A stretch of 64,000 nucleotides of DNA from Cryptomeria japonica (GCF_030272615.1 NC_081414.1:5211501-5275500); one strand, 5' to 3'; positions 33,916 through 46,561 are shown, numbered from the stretch's first letter. Made by a program: numbers and translations. Notes: generated by a model from the letters alone, not told the origin.

Positions 33916-35680
33916 TAATAATAAAAAGTCTTTTGGCCCCCTTTTTTATCACAACATGTTTGCACATGCTTTAATTAAGCCCTTAAGTGACCGATCATAG
34001 GTTCACAACCGTCATGACAAGAAACTGAGGCAAGCTACAATATGGTGATGTAGCCGTAAGAAGTCACAACAAGTGTTGTGCCGCATCTTCGTACCTTGGC
34101 GTTAGTAGTCTGCAATTGGTATGTGAAGTAGCGAGGAGATGCCATGTGTCATGTGGGACCGATCAATGAAACGTTAATTGTTACATAAAATTGTTGGATC
34201 ACATGGTTGCAATAGTCAAGGCAAACTACCAGTTAACTTTGTGATATTGCAATGGACCCTTCGAGGTTATGAAAGATATCAAGTTGCATCATTGCAATGG
34301 TCAAGGTTAGCACCTTTAGAGCTTGCAAGCTTGCGATATGCTAACATGTGTCCAGTCCGGGAAAGAGGTTAGGATGATGGTAAAGCTTGTGAGATGTCCA
34401 TGGTGGTTGTTGATTTTTTTTTATCAATGGTTATTATTTAAACTTATCCTCTTGACTGTTTGCACCATCTAGACCCACATTGACACTAGGGAATCACATT
34501 AGATTGTGATTTGATATGCAGGCGAGGATATTATTTCTGATTAGGTGGCTAGTTTATGACATTCTTAGAGAATTTAAATTTATGATATCTTTGTTTAATT
34601 CACATCTTTCAAACGGATTTGGTAAGCTGCTCTTTGTCTATGAGCATTCAATAAGTCTGTAAAGTTATCTAACTCCTTAGAGTGATAAGTAAGCTTGTGT
34701 GAAGAAAAGGAGAGTTTGAAATTATCTGCAACAACTACCACCTGCAAAGAGAAGAAGGAGAATGTTTGTCTTAGTCAAAAGATCTAAAAAGTTGTTTGTT
34801 TTGCTATGTCAAGCAGTCACCTATTACTTTTTGAGATTGGGATAGACCCGAAGCTTGTTGCATCTTTATTTTCTATAAAAGGATATTCATGGCCTTGTGT
34901 AGAGTCTCTAGGTTCAAATTAGAAGAATTATTCAAGTCTTGAAAAGCTTTTTCACTAAGACTGAATTTGCATACAGAAAGTCCATAGGTTTTGTAATACA
35001 ATACTATTTTCCAGTTCCATGTCCTATTTGCAATATTTTTGCAATGGATATGTGAGGTACTTTGCAGTTACAAAAACATCTTAGAATCAAATTTAATGGT
35101 TTTCAAGTTATTCTCATCATTTAAATATTGTTTAATAAATAAATCAAGGGTTTTTTTGTTTTTACCTCTACATTGTGCTGCAGATTGTGTATGAATTTTA
35201 GTTTCTTCTAAAGTAGGAGACTAAATTAATTTACTCACCCACAAAGATTTTGTAGAGATAATACTTGGTTGGGATGCAACTGGATAATTCATTTTATGTT
35301 ATGGCTAATATCAGGTGTTAGTTATATAAGGCAAAAGATGTTGCAATACACTCATATTTTGTATTGTAATAATGGTTCATCTAGCACAATGGACAGACAC
35401 TCATCATATGTTATCTATTTCTAACCTTGACACTTGAAATGAAAGAGAATCTATCATTATTTACATTCAACTTTTAATGAGTTTTCAGTAGTAGCATATA
35501 CTATCTCTCATAGTAACTCAAGTCTTAAATCAAGGGTAGAAGCCATATCCAACAAAGTAAATCATTTATTTGATTTACTTAATGTATTGAGAGCATATCT
35601 GATACTCTACTAGAAGAAAAGACCTAGGATTATAAAAATACTATTAAGAGGTCTAGCTGCCCAAGTCTAACAAAGCCTAA
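33916..35680. other. Unassigned sequence, possibly an old LTR
   Basis: No gene seen. 33990-34420 is less AT-rich and contains repeated TTGCAAT(G/A)GTCAAGG words. The stretch ends shortly before a gypsy primer-site-like sequence near 35885, so part of it could be the decayed 5' LTR of that gypsy element. I could not define its ends. Confidence 0.35.
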
Positions 35681-35811
35681 AGTGTAGAAGATATAACTAG
35701 CTCCTTATCCCTAGTTATTATCTTGTCAATTGGCCACTGATCCAAAGTGTAGAGGATATAACTAGCTCCTTATCCCTAGATTTTATATTGTCAATTGGCC
35801 ACTGATCCAAA
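35681..35811. repeat. Tandem duplication of about 65 bp
   Basis: AGTGTAGAAGATATAACTAG... ending in TGATCCAA occurs twice head to tail (35681-35746 and about 35746-35811) with only a few differences. Nothing coding is involved. Confidence 0.85.
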
Positions 35812-35869
35812 CCCTTGAACATTGAGGCTGGCTTCTCATAGAGGATGTTTGGAGATATTAGTTGGAAAC

Positions 35870-36706
35870 ACCAACAAAATGGCGACTCTACTGGAGAATT
35901 GAACAAGTACAAATTAGTTTTTGAAGACTCAACACAATGGTGTTGCCTCATAATAATAATTTTCCAGTTTTCTAACTTGTTAATTGGAGGCAAGAAGAGC
36001 TCACAGTTTTAGTCTCTCATCTTAGTACTACTGCTTGGGACAATAGAAGAAGTCTTGTGGATTATATGAGGGTTAATGTGGTTTTAGTTAAGGAAGAGAA
36101 AAAGGAGCAAGAAATTGATGATTCAATTCAAAGGATGCTTCACCCCAACCTATGTAATTCATTATGGACATGGATACTTTTGGTTATCAGAACATGGGAT
36201 ATAATCCATTTGTTGGTCAACAAAACTCCCAAAATCAGAATTGGCAACATATCCCTATCTCACAACTTCAAAGAAAACAACAAATACCTCAAGTCCAAGC
36301 TCGACATTGGTTTTAGCAACAAGGCCAACAACAAAACTTGTAGAATCAAGGCCTCCATCAAGGTCATCAAAGGGTAAACCCATTTTCCAGGGCTCCTATG
36401 CAAGTGGATAGGTATAGGCAAAAATATTTTAGTGGGATTCCAAGATTCCCTAACCCAATTAGCAACAAGGTTAGGTTGCAAGTTCCTAAGTTCTAATAAA
36501 ATAATGCTTTATTAGGAGAGTCCATGACTTGAGAGCATTTGAAAATTTTCTTGATAATTATGAGTTGGAAAATGAGGATGTTATGATGAAGCTTTTAATG
36601 GAGTCTCTTGTAGATGATGCTAGGGATTGGTATGGGAGTTTACCTGATGACTATATTGATTCTTGGAGAGAGTTTTATGAGAATTTGGCAAGATCTAGAG
36701 TTCAAT
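35870..36706 (+). pseudogene. gag: Ty3/gypsy 5' region and gag remnant
   Basis: AAAATGGCGACTCTACTGG (35877-35895) resembles a gypsy primer-site region. After it, broken frames give a Gln/Asn-rich N-terminus (GYNPFVGQQN and similar, 36210-36350) and then a clear gag segment at 36529-36706. That segment has DVMMKLLMESLVDDARDWYGSLPDDYIDSW, matching the retrotransposon gag pattern of an Ala/Trp-Tyr helix followed by SLP and a Trp. The remnant is cut at 36706/36707, where the LTR of copia element E begins. Confidence 0.7.
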
Positions 36707-36911
36707 TGATAGTACAAACATGAGAGAATAAAATATGTGACAAGAATAAACTGCATTCTTATCAAGATGCAAAATATCTAACTAATTGAGTTGATTGATT
36801 GCATTGATTACAACATTTATGAGCCTACTTATAAAGGCAAGGCTATGAGAGCACACAATCATGACATGTGGCTCAATGAGAAACAAGAGTAGGTAGGAGA
36901 AATAATAAAGT
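36707..36911 (-). mobile_element. Copia element E, 3' LTR, distal part with left 198-bp duplication
   Basis: It begins TGATAGT on the plus strand, an LTR end on the minus strand, at the point where the gag remnant stops. From 36714 to 36911 it matches 62235-62432 with seven differences by eye in 198 bp. At 36912 it abuts the LTR of element B. The rest of this LTR lies at 62433-62628. Confidence 0.7.
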
Positions 36912-38440
36912 AGATAGTTCTAATACTTAATGTTAAGTACAGATGCCAAGCTAATAAGATGAGAGGGGGGGGGGGGTGAATCATACAAACTTAATCTTCC
37001 ATAAAAACAACAGATTCAACCTCGGTAACATATACTTCAGCAATATAACCAAAACAACTAAACATGCAAACTCATAAGCATATAAACATCATAACACTCA
37101 TAACACTAGATTTAACGTGGAAACCCAAATAGGGAAAAACCACTGTGGGATTTCCGACCCACTAAGAAATATACTCTGCTAGAGTATGCTTGATTAAAAG
37201 CAAATCCTGTTAAAGATTACAAACACATTGCTAGATGTGACCCGGTTAAGGGATTTTCCTCAGATCTTATAAGATCTTCACCTTGTTAGAAGTGACCTTG
37301 TTAAAGGATTTCAAACACTCAATTAGAATGTCACCTTGCTAGAGGGTTTTACAAATAAGACTGTTAAGTCCACTTGGTTAAGAGATTTTCTGTCACTTCA
37401 CAAAATAACAGTAATAAAAATCTATCTGCAACTTCACATCTAAAAATGCTAAAGCAGATTCTTATTTGCTCAATACAATTTAGTCATAGGACTTATCTTG
37501 TCCATCTGTTGTGCTCTATACTCTGTTATTCAAACAGGTCTTCAAGATTTTGTGCTCGGTAATCACTATGTAGCATCCCTGTGCAGACACTTGCCCGCAT
37601 ACATTGTTTATCAACAGTTCCTTATTTATAAACAATTTGCCAACCACTTAATCTCCTTGATCACATTTCCCATGATCAATCATAGCCATCAAATCTTCAA
37701 ACTTGACCAGGTTCAATGTATCCTTCGATCTGAAAATGTTTTACCCCGCCTTGGAACTTGCATACATTTCTTGGAACTTGTGCTAGGGTATTGCGGTTCA
37801 ATCTGAGCTGTAGATCTTCTTGCCAATTTTCCTTTGCTATAGATTCTTTAACAAACTTCATGCACAACATACCAATCATTTAATCATAACCAGCTCATCA
37901 GCTTCCTTCATTAAATAATGCTTTTATTCATTCAATGCATTCTGTTATTACTCGGTTGCAACTCGGTAAATACTGAACTTCACTCGGTAGACATTCTGCC
38001 TTCATTAATCGATAGCGATAACCTTAGGGTTTACCGACTAGGTTCTTTAGGGTTTACCGACTAGATTCTTTGCTCGGTAACATAGTATAGTATTAACCTT
38101 ACAATCAATAACATATGTAGGATATCAAAATAATCTAAACATCATGATCTCATCATTGTCTAACTCAGTAATAGTTGCCCATTGAATAACTTATTCCTCC
38201 CCTTATTCATCACATTCTTTCTGTGTCTTTTACCGACATCTTTATACTCACCAATTCATACTTCTCAAGATATGGCAACATCATACTGAATTAGAAAATC
38301 AATTTCTTGACATCAATGACAAAATAATAATATTAAGATAGTAAACAGCCTTTAGCAGTTATATCCATAATCATCAACAACCTTCTCAATATCCTTATTG
38401 AAATGCCAACAACCTCTCTTTGTCTGTTATAATGCCAACA
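36912..38440 (-). mobile_element. Copia element B, 3' LTR
   Basis: It runs from (A)GATAGTTC to AATGCCAACA. The first base is A where the other family copies have T, so the terminal TG is damaged, or the LTR lost its last base. It is homologous along its length to 52979-54359 plus 62084-62234 and to the solo LTR at 11663-13161. About 2% difference from the 5' LTR was counted over some 560 bp. A G run lies at 36964-36975. Confidence 0.92.
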
Positions 38441-38455
38441 ATCTCCCCCTTTGGC
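38441..38455 (-). promoter_or_regulatory. Polypurine tract of element B
   Basis: The plus strand ATCTCCCCCTTTGGC gives GCCAAAGGGGGAGAT on the minus strand, directly before the TGTTGGC start of the 3' LTR. Confidence 0.85.
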
Positions 38456-39280
38456 ATTGATGGAAAAACCAATCGATTTGACCTAATTGATTCAGATTGC
38501 TGTGAGATTCTAAAATGCTGAAATACTCTCTTGCTGTCATCAGTCTTCTCCCCCATACATTAGTCTGCTCCCCTTTTCTTCAGTCTTCTCCCCCTTTGAC
38601 AACAATGCCAAAAAAGTAAAGATCTAAAACTTAATTTCTTCCTATATGAAGTGATTTCCCATTGCTATGTGTCAACTTAGTCTCGGTCAGAGCATTTGTC
38701 TTCAATTCCCATTCCCTGTATTTGTTTCTTGCACACCTCTAGAAAACATCCTAAAGTGTGTAAATCAACATCAACTCTTAAAAGATATTTTGTAGAGTCA
38801 TCGAATTAATGCTTTCACCGAACTCGGTCAATGAATGGAAGATAGGGGTAGGACCCTTAACTTACTTCTGAGATACTCAAAAGTGTCCCTTGGTAGTGGC
38901 TTGGTGAAGATATCTGCTATTTGTTCCTTTGTGCTAACATACTCCAACACCACTTTCTTCTTTTGAGCTTCTTCTCTAAGATAATGATATTTGATAGAGA
39001 TGTGCTTTGTCTTAGAGTGCATAACATGATTCTTTGAAATGTTTATGGCACTAGTATTGTCACAGAATATAGTTACTGGCTCAGTAACTTGCTCATTTAT
39101 ACCTTCCAACAGTTGTTTGATCCATGCTATGTTGGTACAATTCAATGCTGCAGCAACGTATTCAGCTTCTGTTGTTGACTGTGAAACACATCCTTGTTTC
39201 TTGCTAAGCCAACTCACTAGTCTTTCTCCTAAAAAGAAAGCTCCTCCACTTTTCCTTTTCCAGTCATCAATGTTGCCTAC
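38456..39280 (-). pseudogene. pol: Element B RNase H, C-terminal part (split by element C)
   Basis: The coding part is 39280-38828. It has IDDWKRKSGGAFFLG, SWLSKKQGCVSQSTTEAEYVAA, FCDNTSAINISKNHVMHSKTKHI and HYLREE, then the terminal FTKPLPRDTF of copia RNase H. The preceding residues (FYTDADWAG) lie at about 49176-49200 on the other side of element C. About 370 bp of noncoding sequence with TCTCCCCC words follows, down to the polypurine tract. The downstream half looks intact; the gene is split by a 9.9-kb insertion. Confidence 0.92.
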
Positions 39281-41880
39281 TGATGAGGAGGTATGATAGA
39301 AGGTTAGCCTTCTTCTGAGGTTGGTGGGCTTTGTTCTCAATGTGCAATCAATTCCTAGGCACAAATGGGATTCTTCCAAACCTTTCTCCTATCTCCTCCT
39401 CTCTATTCAACACTATTTGCACCCTATTGTATTGGACATCACTCCTCCTAACCTTCCATGCTAAGGCATTCAAGTCTGAAATGAGGTCCTCTTGTGTGTC
39501 ACCAAAAATGAACAAGTTTGGTTGTCCAACTGGCTGAATCTCCTCTCTTCCAAGAATGGGCAACTGTTGGAGAACCATGGTTTACCTAACCTTGTTTTCA
39601 CCTTTAAGGATTTCAATCATATTAATGTGTTGACTGAGCATCTAAACAGGTCTGCAAAGTATGATGACTGTCCTTTACCCTTCAATAGTGAAGATATCCA
39701 AATTGGATGCAAAGAACATAAGGTTACTCAAAGCAACTTTCTAGGTGCAAAAGGTCAATTTGATCAAATGGCTCAATACAATGCTTTGGATATTGTAGTA
39801 GGGTGTCTCAGGTCTCTACTCATCAATTTTGATGATTTGAAACAACCAATTGCTTCCCCTTCCTTACCGATTTCATGAATTGGTCAAATTTGCTCCAAAA
39901 AGGCTACTAGAATTAGCCCTACTTTTTAATGAAATTTGTTCACCCTGTTCAACCTGCTAAACTTCATGACAAACCCTTGGAGGTGTGGTCATTTGATGTT
40001 GAAAGCTCAAGGATTTTTTCTATGGCAAGTACTGTACGGACTGTTTTAGTGATGTCCCACAAAATAGGCACTTTTCAAGGGTTTTTAAGAGTTTTGGTGA
40101 GGGTTTGCGAATTAAAGGTTTCCTCCATGATGCTAGACCCAAATTAAAGGTTTCAAAACTTGCTATGATATATACCAAACACTTCCAAAGATTCAAATCT
40201 TATCTTCGAACACTGACATTATGACAAATAAATGCCATACTGCTGCCCTTACACAGAAATAACAGTCTAGAGGCCTGAGACAACAATGTTTTTAAGGTTT
40301 TGCATTCATTTTGAACATTTGCAAACCATATACAATGAAATTATATCAATTAGGGATGCAAAAATGGTTTTAAATCAGTTGGAACACCATGCACAACAAA
40401 TAAGAAAGGATTTTATAACTGCTGTTCATACACAGTCAACAATGCATTTTTTGACAGCAATAAGGTGCATTTTTGACATCAACTTCCTTTCTTTGTTTTG
40501 TTTGCTTCTTTACTTTTTCCTTGGCCTGCAAAAGGTGTTAATGACAAGGCAAAAACAAAAACATATAATCTCTTCAAAGATCTTTTAATTTGTACACTTG
40601 AAAGATGCCACAAGGCATGGCAGCATTATGAGACTGTGACAAAGAAATACACCTTTCTAGGATCCTTATTTAGGTCCTTTACAATCAAATGGTGTACCCT
40701 GTCTTCTTAACCTTGAAAACACTTACAAATACATTCCCATGATGCATAAAGAGAAATCCATCATGCCATGCTATCCATTTGGGAGGTTGGCAATGAGGTT
40801 TTATGCACGAAACAATGACACACTGTTTTTACAATCTGATTACACCTTTGCTTCTTGTAACCAACCAAGTCATGAGAGAGACAAAGGTGGTGGAATAAAA
40901 TGAAGACTCTTTCCAACTTAGTTCTTCATCAAACTATCAAAGTACAGTGCTATGAACAACAAAGTACCATTCAAACAAATTTGAGAATACCCAAGCCAAG
41001 TTGCTCACTTCACACACTTGCCATGGGCTTACAAACACTTGTGCATTGCTAGAAAAGGGAAATAGATGCATGGTACAGTATGTACAGAGGGTCCAAAAAA
41101 CTTCCTCAAAGCCATGGATGAAGAGACTTTGAAGAAATCAATTGGACCATGAATGATCTTCCATTGGAACCACAAAACAATGCTTTTCTCAAGAGCACTT
41201 CAAACAAAACTTGTTCCAAACCCCAAGAAAAGATTAGAGATCACTACGAAAACATCAAAGGAGATCAAATCAATCAAAAACAGGTTCAGTACGGACTCAT
41301 GGAGCCATGGTATGGACTGTACTCTAAAAAGTGCAGAAAATTAGTTAAAAACTCACAAAAATGAGAGCAAAATAAGTATTTCTCTTAATTTTCCAAAATG
41401 AACAACCCATACAATGATTGGAACATGGTTTATATACATGTGCCAACTTGTTGAAGCACTTGTACGGACAGGTACAGTCTGGAACTAACCAAAACCACCA
41501 AAAACCACTTTTTTGACAACTTTTGACAACTTTTGTTGCTCAAAAATTGCATTTTGACTTCCGGTGACTTGGCACTAAAACCAATGACTCAAAATCATCT
41601 AGAAACACTAAATAAACATGCTCCAATTCCTTTCAAGGCTTTCCAACATCAAAAATTCAAAAATGCTCATTTGGACCCAAAATTGACAATTTTTAGCCTG
41701 CCGAGCAAAAAAACAAAAATTGTGGAAACTCTTAAACACAAATGAGTTCCAAGCCTTATTAAACCACAAAACAAACCTATTAAACCTACTAGAAGCATAA
41801 AATAAACACACATTCTTAATTTGCAATAAAATGTTATACCTGCTAGGATTTGAGCATTCAGGTGCTCAGGTGCTCCTGCA
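39281..41880 (-). mobile_element. Element C (Ty3/gypsy chromovirus), 3' LTR
   Basis: A 2600-bp LTR from TGATGAGGAGG to GCTCCTGCA, nearly identical to 46577-49175 (about 24 differences by eye, near 1%). The plus-strand base after it starts CCATACTCCCCTAAGG, the complement of the polypurine tract. The flanking five bases are CCTAC on this side and CCACC on the other (3 of 5 match), so the target duplication appears mutated. The small plus-strand open frames inside, such as 39492-39878 (128 codons), occur in both LTRs but have no recognised motif. Confidence 0.94.
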
Positions 41881-41896
41881 CCATACTCCCCTAAGG
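41881..41896 (-). promoter_or_regulatory. Polypurine tract of element C
   Basis: On the minus strand CCTTAGGGGAGTATGG lies directly before the TGCAGGAG start of the 3' LTR. Confidence 0.8.
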
Positions 41897-41905
41897 ACAA
41901 AGAAG

Positions 41906-42310
41906 TCATGTGACTCCTTTGGGTAGTAAAGAAAGAGGAATTCCAGCTTTGAGAAAGTCACTTTCAGGTATCCATGTGGCTTCAGAAGCTGGTTTATCCT
42001 TCCACTTGATGAGATGCTCCAAGTAGGTATGGTGTCTTGTCTTTTTGATGATTCTTGAATCTAGTACCTGCTGAGGAATGGGAGTAGAAGAAGAGGGGAG
42101 AGAAAGATCAGAAAGGGAATGAGAAAGATCTGAAACTCTTTGTGAATCTGTTGGTAGCTCCCCTTTGAATGGCACCAAATCTGCAACATTGAAAATAGGA
42201 GACATAGAAACTTCATTAGGCAAATCAACTTTGTAAGCATTATGGCCATATTTAGCCAAGATTTTGCATGGTCCTACTCTTCTCATTTGCAACTTAGTAG
42301 GCACTCCTTT
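41906..42310 (-). pseudogene. pol: Element C integrase C-terminus and chromodomain
   Basis: It is in the same frame as the upstream integrase, after a TAG at 42311-42313. It starts in the GPF/Y-type region (RRVGPCKILAKYGHNAYKVDLP), with SPIFNVADLVPFKG. The chromodomain lies at about residues 90-132: VLDSRIIKK, the YLEHLIKWKDKP core, then ATWIPESDF. Chromodomains guide chromovirus integration to modified histones. The domain looks complete and ends at TGA 41906-41908. Confidence 0.92.
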
Positions 42311-44143
42311 CTATAACCGTGACTTGTTGAGATGGACCATCACATAATCACCCACTGAAAATTGAACATCTCTTTTTGAAGCATCAACTGTCTCCTTATC
42401 TTTTTGAGTAGTTTCCTGTAAAGACTTCTGTACCTGCTCATGAATTTCTTTCATAGACTGTGCCATATCTTCTGCTGTACCACTCACATGCTGCAAATTA
42501 GTTACATCATTTAACTCAAAAACACCTCTAGGATGCATTCCATAAACAATCTGAAATGGGCTCTTACCAGTGGATCTATTTACACTGTCATTGTATGCAA
42601 ACTCTGCCTGATGGATGAGTTGATCCCAACTTTGCCCATATTCTTTGGTAAGACATCTGAGTAGATTACCCAATGTTCTGTTCACCACTTCTGTTTGGCC
42701 ATCTGTCTGTGGATGGTAAGCTGAGCCAAAAGACAAGTTAGTACCCAATTTCTTCCATAAAGTTTTCCAAAAATGACCCAAAAACTTAGCATCTCTATCA
42801 GATACAATACTGGATGGCAAACCATGAATTCTTACAACTTCTTTAAAGAAAAGAAAAGCAATGTGACTAGCATCATTAGCAGTTTTGCAAGGTATGAAAT
42901 GTGCCATTTTGCTGAATCTGTCAACAACCACAAAAATACTATCACACCCTGCTTTAGTCCTGGGCAAACCTACCACAAAATCCATACTGATACAATCCCA
43001 AGGCCTAGAAGGTATGGGAAGAGGCTGATACAAACTAGCATTAGTGCCAGTACCCTTGGCTTTCTGACATACCATGCATTGCTCAACATATTTCCTGACA
43101 TCTGCCTGCATCTTAGGCCAAAAATAGTGCCTCTGAACCAATTCCAAAGTCTTATTAAGACCAAAGTGACCACTCAAGCAACCATTGTGCTTTTCCTGTA
43201 TCAGATTCTCCCTCATTGAACCTTTTGGCACACACAATTGTCCACCCCTGAATAACAATCCATTCTGCAAGGTATAGTCAGCATATTCACTATGAAAAGT
43301 ATTCTGAAAATCTTGACAAACCTTGTAAATATCAGCAAAATCAGAATCATGTGGATATAAATCCTTAAAACATTCTATACCAATACTTCTAATCTGAATT
43401 TCTTGAACAGTAAGTAACCTTCTACTCAATGCATCAGCTACTTTATTGCACTGTCCTTTCTTATGCTTCAAAGTAAAGGTATATGCTTGCAAAGACTCTA
43501 CCCATTTAACATGTCTGTGACTAAGCTTATCCTGTGAATTGAGAAAACTAAGTGCCTGGTTGTCAGTGTAAACCACAAATTCTTTAGGAAGAAGGTAATG
43601 CCTCCATTTACTAAGTGCCTGAACCAAAGAATACATTTCAAGATCATATGAAGAGTATTTCCTCTTAGCATCATTAAGCTTTTCACTGAAAAATGCAACA
43701 GGTCTATTATCCTGACTCAAAACAGCACCAATAGCAATATTACTTGCATCACACTCTAAGGTAAACAATTTGTCAAAACTAGGTAGAATCAACACTGGTT
43801 GGGTAGCAACTCTGACTTTCAACAATTCAAATCCCCTGTTGGCTGCTTCTGTCCACTGAAATTTCACTTTCACACCACCCTTAATGGTTTCCAACATAGG
43901 TGCACATATTTCACTGAAACCTCTAATAAATTTCCTATAAAATTGAGCAAGTCCATGAAAACTCCTGACATCACTAGCATTCTTAGGGGTTGGCCAATTA
44001 ACTATGGCTTCTACCTTATCTGGATCCATCTTCAAATCACCCCCTGACACAACAAAACCCAAATAGACCAGCTCTTGCTTGAGGAAATCACATTTTTCTA
44101 GGTTGATAGTAAGTTGTTCATCATTCAATCTTTGTAAGACAAT
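42311..44143 (-). pseudogene. pol: Element C RNase H and integrase
   Basis: Uninterrupted for about 610 codons between two TAG codons (44144-44146 upstream, 42311-42313 downstream). It covers the RT thumb (SGGDLKMDPDKVEAI), RNase H with FTLECDASNIAIGAVLSQ, VYTDNQALSFL and KVADALSRR, and the HHCC zinc domain (H-x-GHFG ... CMVCQKAKG). The integrase core follows, with D in SMDFVVGLPR, D in VSDRDAKFLGHFW and E in HPQTDGQTEVVNR. All catalytic residues seen are present. Confidence 0.95.
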
Positions 44144-44938
44144 CTACAAATGTTGGAGGTGTTCTTCCTTGGTTTGACTGAAAATTAAGATGTCATCAAG
44201 GTACACAACTACAAACCTGCCTATGAAGTCATGTAACACCTCATTCATCAATCTCATAAATGTACTGGGTGCATTTGTTAACCCAAATGGCATGACTAGC
44301 CATTCATACAACCCCTCATTTGTCTTGAAAGCTGTTTTCCATTCATCTCCCTCTTTGATGCGGATTTGATGATAACCACTTTTTAGGTCTATCTTACTAA
44401 AATATTTTGCTCCCCCTAAAAAATCCATAAGATCTTCTATCCTAGGAATGGGGAATCTATACCTGATTGTGATCCTGTTTATTGCTCTTGAATCTGTACA
44501 AAGTCTCCAAGCCCCACCTTTCTTAGGTGCTAACACTGTGGGTACTGCACATGGACTAATACTTTTTCTAATCAATCCTTGGTCTAATAGCTCTTGGATT
44601 TTTCTTGCCACTTCCTGATTTTGTTCAGGTGTCATTTTGTAAGTAGCTTTGTTTGGTAAGGATGCACCTGGGATGAAATCTATCTGGTGGCTAATGGCTC
44701 TCTGAGGAGGTAGAGAGGTTGGTTGACCATCATTAACAATTGACTTAAACTGATCTAGAAGTTGCTGCACCTCATATGGGATTTCTACCTTCTTTTCTTT
44801 CTTTTCATCAACTGGTTTAGTTACTAATGCAAAACCTATGCCATCACCTTCTTTTAGGGTATGAATGAACTCCTTTTCACCAACTAACAAAATGTTGGGA
44901 ACTTTTGGTTTGCTGCCCTCACTCTCTTCATTAAGGGA
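44144..44938 (-). pseudogene. pol: Element C reverse transcriptase
   Basis: It is in the same frame as its neighbours. It contains QIDFIPGASLPNKATYKM, a linker with AVPTVLAPKKGGAWRLCTD, DLKSGYHQIRI, MPFGLTNAPSTFMRLMN and the catalytic VVYLDDILIFS (near 44175-44210). It ends at TAG 44144-44146 in EEHLQHL, where the family has Gln. The upstream limit is TAG 44939-44941. Confidence 0.95.
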
Positions 44939-45640
44939 CTAAATTTTATAGTTGATACCATTCTTGAAAAATGAGTATGAGTTCTTTTCTCCATCATATT
45001 GTGCTTTCCTGTCAAATTGCCAAGGTCTTCCTAAAAGCAAATGACAAGCATCCATAGGTAGTATATCACACAAAATCTTATCTTGGTACTCACCTATGTT
45101 AAACTCTACCCATGTTTGTTCACTCACTAATACATGCTGCCCTTTTTCCAACCATGTGACCTTGTAGGGCTCATTGTGCTGTATTCTAGGTAGATGAAGT
45201 TTTGTAGTAGCTTCTTCTGATATGATGTTATCAGTTGATCCTGAGTCAATGATAACTTTGCACACCTTTCCTTGGATCTTACATTTGATCCTGAAAAGAG
45301 CTTTCCTTTGAGACATATCTTTTTGAGATGGCTCTTTCATGAGGATCCTCCTGATCATGATGTTTTCCCCTTCTTCTGATGGTAGACACCTTTGACTTGG
45401 TGTGGTTTCTTCTTGCACAAAATGGACTCTCTTATCACCTCCTTGAGATGAGCTTGGCTTTTCTGGGCATCTATATGCTGGATGGCCTAGTTTCTGACAG
45501 TTGTAACACTTCATGGTGGAGAAGTATGAACCTCTTCCAGGTCCATTAGATCTACCCCTTCTTGGGTTGCCTGATCCCCTACCCCTATAGTTGGGTCTGC
45601 TCTGAGAATCCCCGCTTTGCTCAATAAGCTTAGACTCTCC
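44939..45640 (-). pseudogene. pol: Element C nucleocapsid finger and aspartic protease
   Basis: It continues the gag frame after TAG 45641-45643. An Arg/Gly-rich stretch leads to the zinc knuckle MKCYNCQKLGHPAYRCPEK (45514-45458). The protease active site is VIIDSGSTDNIIS (near 45230-45270), and a HLLLGRPWQFD motif lies downstream. The frame ends at TAG 44939-44941, four codons after GINY, and continues unchanged into RT. Confidence 0.93.
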
Positions 45641-46531
45641 CTAGGACCTATGATCTGTGTATCTTCCCCCAAAATTGCCTCTATGACCGCCTCTGTTTCC
45701 TCTGCCTCTGCCTCTACCATTATGTTCTTGTTTCTTCTTGTTTCTCTCTTCTACCTTTAATGCTAATTGATAACACTTCTGTAATGTGTTGGGACACCAT
45801 AGGCTTAACTCTTCCTGAATATTCCATCTTAACCCATTGAGATACCTAGCTACTCTGACATTTTCATCTTCTTGTACCTTAGATCTAAGGCTTAGTTTTT
45901 GGAATTCTTCAGTGTAACTACTGACATCTAGGTCTTTCTGCCTCAAGTTTTGTCTCTTCCTATGCAACTGGATTTCATAATCTTCAGGCATGTAGGTTTC
46001 TTTGATCTTAGTCACCATTGTCTTCCAGGTGGTTATGGGTTTCTTTCCCTCTTTCACCCTTTCCTCTTGGATGAATTTCCACCAGGTCAAGGCTGCCCCT
46101 CTCATTCTGGATTTGGCTACCTTCACTTTCTGTGCTTCAGTAATGCCATCACATTCAAAGTGATTCTCTAGACCCTCTATCAACTCCATTAGTGCTTCTG
46201 GTTCCATCTTGCCACTAAAAAGGGACACTCCATCTAGGGCCTTTCCAGTCAAAGCTCTCAAAGCTTGTAAAAAGGTTTCTTGTTCTTTATCCAAGATTGG
46301 ATCTGGTTCTGGGACTTCTTCCTCTAAGGTTTCCTTCTTATCTTCAGCACTTTCTACTCTCTCACTGACTTCTTCGGTCTTAACTTCTACTTGGGTCAAC
46401 TTTCTTTCAAGTTGTTGTAATCTTTCCCTAAGGAGTCTATTTTCTTCACCCTGATCCTCCATCCTCTTTGCTAACTCTGCATTGGTCACCATGTTGTCGG
46501 TGTTGTCTCCCACTGACTCACTACCAGACAT
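45641..46531 (-). pseudogene. gag: Element C gag
   Basis: The ATG at 46531 lies about 31 bp from the primer site, an unusually short leader. A coiled-coil-like charged N-terminus (residues 20-75) is followed by the gag domain: LFSGKMEPEALMELIEGLENHF, RMRGAALTWWKFIQEE, TWKTMVTKIKETYMPEDYE and the LRQKDLDVSSYTEEFQKLSLRS motif. A Gly/Arg-rich basic tail then leads to the TAG at 45641-45643. The whole gag-pol region is one frame from 46531 to 41906. Confidence 0.94.
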
Positions 46532-46561
46532 ATGCTAATCTCTCAACCCAAATCTGAATTG

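Noticed and set aside
36964-36975. G-quadruplex or special signal at the G run
   Set aside because: A single homopolymer run of variable length in all copies of the LTR family (also near 13100 and 53030); slippage explains it.
42773-43219. Plus-strand 148-codon frame
   Set aside because: A shadow of the element C integrase on the minus strand.
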